Origin: Candidatus Hydrogenedentota bacterium
GTDB lineage: Bacteria; Hydrogenedentota; Hydrogenedentia; Hydrogenedentales; CAITNO01
DNA: 64,000 nucleotides
Assembly: GCA_018056705.1 (NCBI GenBank)
Contig: JAGPFE010000013.1
Coordinates: 1 to 64,000 of the forward strand
Reading direction: 5' to 3'
Shown in pieces: positions 59,535 through 64,000 of the stretch. The position numbers were made by a program, and so were the translations under genes. The stretch's first letter is position 1. Every line of letters starts with the position of its first letter. Below the pieces are notes generated by a model. It was not told the DNA's origin. It searched no databases and saw only the letters and a program-made list of their open reading frames with translations.

Positions 59535-61235
59535 ATGCGCGCACGCACAAAGACGTTGCATGCTTTTGCCTGTCTGCTGCTTTGCCTGGCGGGACTGCCC
59601 CTGTGGGCCCAGATTCCCATAGGTGGCCCCGGGACCACGGCGGGACGCCATCATTTCGAGTTCGTGCCCATGCGGGACGGTACGGGACTGGCCACGGATG
59701 TGCACACGCCCGACACGGGCGACGGCCCCTGGCCGGTAATTGTCGTACGCAGCACGTATGGTCGCGATTTCAACTTCAACCGGTTTGTCGAAAATGGTTA
59801 TGCCGTGGTGGTGCAGGACCTGCGCGGCATGGGTGGCAGCCAGGGCGAGCCCCACGTGTTTCACGCGGATGGATGGCGACCCGACCAGCAGGATGGAGCG
59901 GATACCATCGCGTGGGTGGCCCGGCAGCCCTTCTGCAACGGGAAAATCGCCACGTACGGCGAATCCGCCCTCGCGATGACGCAGATGCTGCTGGCTCCCG
60001 TCGCGCCACAGGTTACCTGCCAGCACCTGCGGCTGGTGCCTTCCAATTACTATTTTGACGTGGTGTATCCCGGAGGAGTATTCCGCAAAAACCTGGTCGA
60101 GGGATGGCTGCTGCTTATCGGCCAGTCGTTCATTCAGGACATTTACAAGGGCCAGCCCCGTTACGGGGAATTCTGGTCGTGGTATAACACCATCGACCGG
60201 GTGGAAGACATTAACGCTCCCGCCATGTTCGTGAACGGGTGGTACGACATCTTCCTGCAGGGGACCATCAATGGTTTCCTGGCGCGGGAAGAACGAGGCG
60301 GACCCAAGGCACGGGGCAACAATCACCTCATCCTCACCTGGGCTACCCACAACGACGTGAGGAGCGAGGACTACCACCTGAGAGACAACCTTGACGAAGT
60401 CAACCTGGGGGATTTGCGCGACCGCTTTTTCGCGCGATGGCTCAAGGATGACCCGCACGCCCTGGACGGCGTGGCCAAGGTGTACTATTACCTGATGGGC
60501 GATGACGCCGATCCTGCCGCGCCCGGAAACCGGTGGATGCGGGCCGACCACTGGCCCTTGCCCGCCACGACGAAACCGTTCTACCTGTTGGCTGATGGCA
60601 GCCTCGGTCCCCAGCCCCCATCGGATACGGCCTGGCGGGAAGTGGTGTTTGACCCGGAAAACCCCGTGCCCACCGTCGGAGGGGCCAACCTGTTACCCAA
60701 CCTCAAGGCCGGTCCATGGGACCAGCGGGCCGTTGTCGCGGGCAGGCAGGATATTCTGCGGTTTGCCTCGCCCCCCTTGGCGTCGCCATTCGTGGCCGTG
60801 GGACGCGTGACGGTCCGCCTGTACGTCAGTTCCGACGCGCCTGATACCGATTTCACGGCAAAGCTTCTGGACATTTACCCGGAAGGAGATGGCCGGGAAA
60901 TCCTCGTGACCGACAATATCCGGCGGGTCAAGACCCGCGACGGGTTTGACCGGGTCGCGCCTCCTCTCAATGGGCTGGATGACGTGGTGGAACTCGAGAT
61001 AGACCTCTGGAGCATCGGCTGGGCATTCAACCGAGGCCATCGTGTTGGCCTGGACATCGCCAACAGCAATTACCCCCGTTTCGAGGTCAATCCCAACACG
61101 GGCGATGATTTCCCCGTTCCGGGTAAGCCCATGCGAAAGGCGCGTAACAGGGTACACATGGCCCCTGACCGGGCTTCCGTGTTACTGCTGCCCGAGGTAG
61201 CACCGGACGCGCTGACTCCCGCTGCCGCTCAGTGA
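59535..61235 (+). CDS. CocE/NonD-family alpha/beta hydrolase, exported
   Basis: A 566-residue hydrolase with signal peptide (LHAFACLLLCLAGLPLWAQ). It has the X-Pro dipeptidyl peptidase/CocE fold: VVRSTYGRDFNFNRFVENGYAVVVQDLRG, the nucleophile region KIATYGESALAMTQMLLA, an acidic residue in GWYDIFLQGT and the C-terminal jelly-roll (FVAVGRVTVRLYVSSDAPDTDF). The ATG at 59535 follows GGAGG. Members cleave acyl or peptide esters; specificity is not predictable here. Confidence 0.88.
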   Translation: MRARTKTLHAFACLLLCLAGLPLWAQIPIGGPGTTAGRHHFEFVPMRDGTGLATDVHTPDTGDGPWPVIVVRSTYGRDFNFNRFVENGYAVVVQDLRGMGGSQGEPHVFHADGWRPDQQDGADTIAWVARQPFCNGKIATYGESALAMTQMLLAPVAPQVTCQHLRLVPSNYYFDVVYPGGVFRKNLVEGWLLLIGQSFIQDIYKGQPRYGEFWSWYNTIDRVEDINAPAMFVNGWYDIFLQGTINGFLAREERGGPKARGNNHLILTWATHNDVRSEDYHLRDNLDEVNLGDLRDRFFARWLKDDPHALDGVAKVYYYLMGDDADPAAPGNRWMRADHWPLPATTKPFYLLADGSLGPQPPSDTAWREVVFDPENPVPTVGGANLLPNLKAGPWDQRAVVAGRQDILRFASPPLASPFVAVGRVTVRLYVSSDAPDTDFTAKLLDIYPEGDGREILVTDNIRRVKTRDGFDRVAPPLNGLDDVVELEIDLWSIGWAFNRGHRVGLDIANSNYPRFEVNPNTGDDFPVPGKPMRKARNRVHMAPDRASVLLLPEVAPDALTPAAAQ

Positions 61236-62350
61236 TGCGAAAAGCAGCGTTCCATGGTAAACACCATGGCGCATCCCGCTTCGTTGCATGCCTCGATGGC
61301 TTCGTAATCGTTGACGCTGCCGCCGGGTTGCGCGATGGCCGTAATCCCCGCCGCCGTCGCGGCATCCACCGCGTCCCGGAAAGGAAAGAAGCCGTCCGAG
61401 GCCATGACCGCGCCTTCCAGGGATTCTTCACCCTTGTATTTTGCGCGGGCCTTCTCGATGGCCTGGTGTACCGCGCCCACCCGGTCCTGTTCACCGGTGC
61501 CCACGGCGAGGGTCTGGCCGTTGCGGACAATCACCACGCCGTTGGATCGCACGTGAATGTTCACGTACCATGCGAACAGCAGGTCTTCCAGTTCGCGGGA
61601 AGTAGGCTGCCGGGCGATATCGATGCGTCCCTTTTTCGGGTGTTCATTCCACGCGGGGACGAGGTCGGCGGTGCTCCGTATCCTGGACAGGTATGGCTGG
61701 GCGAGCACCAGGCTGCCGTCGTCAAGCACTTTCATTTCCCACCCGTTGATGGGGTCCCCGATGAACTTGGGGAGCCGGTCGATATTGGGCACGCGGATAA
61801 TCCGGATATCCCGGTTGCGCTTGTAGGTTTCCACGTCATGGAAACGGGCAAGGGCCGCGTCACTGAAACCCGGGGCCGCCACGCCCTCGATCACGGTGCC
61901 CATGATGGCGTCCGCGGTGGCTTCGTCCACCTCGCGATTGAAACAGACCACGCCACCAAAGGCGGCCTGGGCGTCGGCGTCCCGGGCGCGCAGGTAGACA
62001 TCCACGAGTTGCTGTCCCGCGCGGGCAACCGCTACCCCGGAAGGGTTACAGTGCTTCATGACCGCCGCTGCCGGCTGGCCCAGGTACTTCAGGATGCCGA
62101 AGGCGTGCTGCATGTCTTCGAGGTTAGTCTGGGAAAGGCCGCCCTTGCCGGTTTTCAGTATTTCCATGCCTCCCAGCGCAAGGTAAGACGCTCCCTTCGG
62201 ACGGTAATACGCGGCCGGTTGATGGGGGTTGGTCCCGTATCGCAGGTCCTCCACCTTTTCGTATTCCCGTCCCATGACGGTGATGACCTGGGGGAAATCC
62301 CCTTCCGTGCGGGTACGGTACATCTGTTTCAGGTCTTTCTGGTCGCTCAT
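61229..62350 (-). CDS. purH: Stand-alone AICAR formyltransferase domain of PurH
   Basis: A 373-residue protein covering only the formyltransferase half of PurH, the penultimate step of IMP synthesis (AICAR plus 10-formyl-THF to FAICAR). The catalytic segment MKHCNPSGVAVA (Lys-His) and DLRYGTNPHQPAAYY are present. Normal PurH is about 520 residues with an N-terminal MGS-like IMP cyclohydrolase domain, which is missing and not found next to the gene. The ATG at 62350 follows GGAG. It overlaps the CocE gene end to end by 7 bp (convergent). Confidence 0.9.
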   Translation of the reverse strand: MSDQKDLKQMYRTRTEGDFPQVITVMGREYEKVEDLRYGTNPHQPAAYYRPKGASYLALGGMEILKTGKGGLSQTNLEDMQHAFGILKYLGQPAAAVMKHCNPSGVAVARAGQQLVDVYLRARDADAQAAFGGVVCFNREVDEATADAIMGTVIEGVAAPGFSDAALARFHDVETYKRNRDIRIIRVPNIDRLPKFIGDPINGWEMKVLDDGSLVLAQPYLSRIRSTADLVPAWNEHPKKGRIDIARQPTSRELEDLLFAWYVNIHVRSNGVVIVRNGQTLAVGTGEQDRVGAVHQAIEKARAKYKGEESLEGAVMASDGFFPFRDAVDAATAAGITAIAQPGGSVNDYEAIEACNEAGCAMVFTMERCFSHH

Positions 62351-62582
62351 GGTGATTCTCCGCGTATCGCCCCGAAGAAAGGGAGCCTCTTTTACGCCAG
62401 CATTGTGCCACACCCAGCCCGACCGGAAAAAGCCGGCTGAAGGGCCATTCAAAGAACCACATCATCAAAACACAGGTTCGGGGATCATTCGGCTCCCGAA
62501 TCAACGCGCCACCAAACGTACCTATGTAAGAGGGACGCTACATAGTGTTACTGGAAAATCCGCACCGAATTTTCCGCATAAC

Positions 62583-62611
62583 TTGCAGATTTCCGGTTCT
62601 TTTGCTAAAAT
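62583..62611 (+). promoter_or_regulatory. Candidate promoter of the HD-GYP gene
   Basis: TTGCAG (62583-62588), a 17 bp spacer and TAAAAT (62606-62611), preceded by TGC as an extended -10. It lies 31 bp before the ATG at 62642. The rest of 62351-62641 shows no gene. Confidence 0.6.
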
Positions 62612-62641
62612 AAGTCTGTAGGGAAAAGGCTGGGTTAATCT

Positions 62642-63673
62642 ATGGGCAGTAATCGCATCGCGCCAGGCGTCATTCGGCCGGACACGGCGGAAATCGAGAC
62701 GATCGTCGTTGAAAAACCGGTGTCTCCCGCTCCAGACGGCTTTTTCATGGTGTGGCTGGATACCCTTCGGGTAGACGCGGCCACGGGATTTTCCCTCTAC
62801 CTGCCGCGGGGAAGTAACCAGCCGGTACTGTACCGGGAACCCCAGATCCCCTTCACCGAATCCACCAAGCGTAAACTGCAGGAAGTAGGTGTTCGGCACC
62901 TGCTGGTCAGCGAAGAAGACCGTGACGCGTTTCAACGCTATCTCGAGACGCACCTGAGCGCGATTATCGACGATCCCCGGGTACCGGACGAGCAGAAGTC
63001 CAAGGTGATCTATGACACGACCCAGTGGCTGCTCGAAGAGATGTTCTCGAGTGACAACCTTGTGAACATCGCCGCGCGCACGGCAAACGTCGCGCGCCAA
63101 ACCATGCAGTTCGTTCAGAAAGGCCGAGAGGCCCTGCATCACCTTGTGAAAGTAATGAGTTTCGACTATTACACCTATACCCACAGCGTCAACGTGTACG
63201 TCTTCAGCATGAGCCTTGCCAATGCCATTGGAATGGATAGCGCCCTGATGGAACGGTTTGGACAGGGGGCGCTGGTACACGATATCGGCAAGCGGAAAGT
63301 GGATAAATCCATTCTCAACCACAAGGGCAAACTGTCGCCGGAACAGTGGGCGATCATGAAGAAACATCCCGAGTGGGGCGCGGAAATCCTGGAACAGGAA
63401 GGGGTGCGGGATTCCGTGGTCATCGACGTGACGCTGCATCACCATGAGAAACTGGATGGGACGGGATACCCCCACGGCCTGAAGGGGGATGAAATCAGCC
63501 TGTGTTCCCGCATCTTGACGGTGGCCGACATTTTTGACGCGTTGACTACCCGACGCTGCTACAAAAATGCCATTACCACGTTTGAGAGCCTGCAGTTGAT
63601 GCGTCGGGAAATGGCCAGCCAGATCGACATGAACATCTACGCCACCCTGGTGCGGTTAATGGCCAAGGTGTAA
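62642..63673 (+). CDS. HD-GYP domain protein (probable cyclic di-GMP phosphodiesterase)
   Basis: A 343-residue protein. The N-terminal 150 residues are a variable, probably sensory domain. Residues 180-330 form the HD-GYP domain: YTHSVNVYVFSMSLA, VHDIGKRKVDKSIL with the HD metal pair, HHEKLDGTGYPHGL (GYP motif) and ADIFDALTTRR. The signature supports hydrolysis of cyclic di-GMP, a second messenger that often controls pili and secretion ATPases such as the GspE at 6.5 kb. It has no clear membrane segment. Confidence 0.9.
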   Translation: MGSNRIAPGVIRPDTAEIETIVVEKPVSPAPDGFFMVWLDTLRVDAATGFSLYLPRGSNQPVLYREPQIPFTESTKRKLQEVGVRHLLVSEEDRDAFQRYLETHLSAIIDDPRVPDEQKSKVIYDTTQWLLEEMFSSDNLVNIAARTANVARQTMQFVQKGREALHHLVKVMSFDYYTYTHSVNVYVFSMSLANAIGMDSALMERFGQGALVHDIGKRKVDKSILNHKGKLSPEQWAIMKKHPEWGAEILEQEGVRDSVVIDVTLHHHEKLDGTGYPHGLKGDEISLCSRILTVADIFDALTTRRCYKNAITTFESLQLMRREMASQIDMNIYATLVRLMAKV

Positions 63674-63801
63674 TGGGCATCTTAAGAAAGGCATATTTCG
63701 AGGGGGCATTCTGTTTACTTGCCGAAAACGGCGCGTCGCCATCTTGAGTATAATCGTTTCTCATCCTGCGGATGGCCTTGTTTTCACGAAAGGAACCTGT
63801 C

Positions 63802-64000
63802 ATGGAGTATCGCGTCGAACGGGACACGATGGGCGAGATGCGGGTCCCCGCGGACCGCTACTACGGGTGCCAGACCGCCCGGTCGCTGGAAAATTTCCGG
63901 ATCGGTGGCGAAAAAATGCCGCTGGAACTGATCCGGGCCTTCGGTTACCTCAAGAAAGCCGCGGCCCTGGTGAACCGGGACATGGGCCTGCTGGACCCAA
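63802..64000 (+). CDS. fumC: Fumarate hydratase, class II (3' partial)
   Basis: The first 66 residues of an iron-independent fumarase catalysing fumarate to L-malate in the TCA cycle. [20 protein letters not shown] and [13 protein letters not shown] match the N-terminus of class II fumarases; the related aspartase family starts similarly, so the full sequence would be needed to exclude it. AAAGGA precedes the ATG at 63802. The gene runs off the window end at 64000. Confidence 0.86.
   Translation, partial: MEYRVERDTMGEMRVPADRYYGCQTARSLENFRIGGEKMPLELIRAFGYLKKAAALVNRDMGLLDP

Overview
The window is GC-rich bacterial chromosome with dense genes on both strands, short operons often joined by ATGA-type overlaps, and several GC-rich or mosaic intergenic stretches filled with small repeats. 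Two paralogous DUF1559-type pseudopilins, a Tat-exported Gfo/Idh/MocA oxidoreductase, a secreted FG-GAP/VCBS protein, a GH106-like and a GH114-like enzyme, and LexA plus NrdDG together suggest a Gram-negative member of the PVC-adjacent or environmental candidate phyla (Hydrogenedentota, Sumerlaeota, Lentisphaerota-like). That placement is an inference from gene style; there is no rRNA or other phylogenetic marker to settle it. Anaerobic nrdDG, a glycerol-3-phosphate dehydrogenase and class II fumarase fit an anaerobic or facultative heterotroph that uses complex carbohydrates.

Layout. 1-5.4 kb (+): the end of a sigma-54 activator, a large secreted VCBS/DUF4091-like protein and two small membrane proteins. 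5.4-9.4 kb (-): UDP-glucuronate decarboxylase, a GspE/PilB ATPase, a Nudix hydrolase and a TrmH-type methyltransferase. 9.6-11.6 kb (+): a methyltransferase, a GH114-like lipoprotein and a DUF962 membrane protein. 11.6-19.2 kb (-): a flippase-like/sulfatase-like fusion and an RND/LolA-like/outer-membrane protein export set. 19.6-23.6 kb (+): thioredoxin, then mtnA-cmk-recJ. 23.6-30.3 kb (-): a four-gene overlapping operon of an ABC-2 permease, a Wzt-like ATPase with a very long C-terminus, a radical SAM/SPASM enzyme, and a fusion of a SAM-less SPASM-like half with a GT2 glycosyltransferase. This is the best candidate for an undescribed system. 30.4-35.3 kb: argS, an M23 lipoprotein, a repeat-filled 1.2 kb region and gnd. 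35.5-41.7 kb: a GH106-like enzyme, lexA with a clear promoter/operator, a broken endonuclease/exonuclease/phosphatase gene and a pseudopilin. 41.7-45.9 kb: nrdD-nrdG behind a promoter with a pair of NrdR-box-like palindromes, then a methyltransferase/DEDDy-exonuclease fusion. 46.5-54.9 kb (+): a DegT aminotransferase, carA, a HAD phosphatase, a MTH1187-family protein, a renalase-like flavoprotein, glpD and a GT-C-like membrane protein. 54.9-64 kb: a glycine-zipper lipoprotein, the Gfo/Idh/MocA protein, tRNA-Ser(CGA), a second pseudopilin, a CocE-like hydrolase, a stand-alone AICAR formyltransferase, an HD-GYP protein and the start of fumC.

Regulatory and repeat structure. Good sigma-70-type promoters are visible before lexA (with a TTCAG-N5-CTGAA palindrome on the -10), nrdD, trxA and the HD-GYP gene. 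Two strong intrinsic terminators follow gnd and the Gfo/Idh/MocA gene. A small dispersed repeat (TGTCATTTCGAGCGAAGCGA plus eight more bases, and a diverged partner arm in inverted orientation) occurs at five loci, singly, as inverted pairs, and in tandem arrays with periods near 61 and 204 bp. Most intergenic regions over 500 bp are built from it or from other short duplications.
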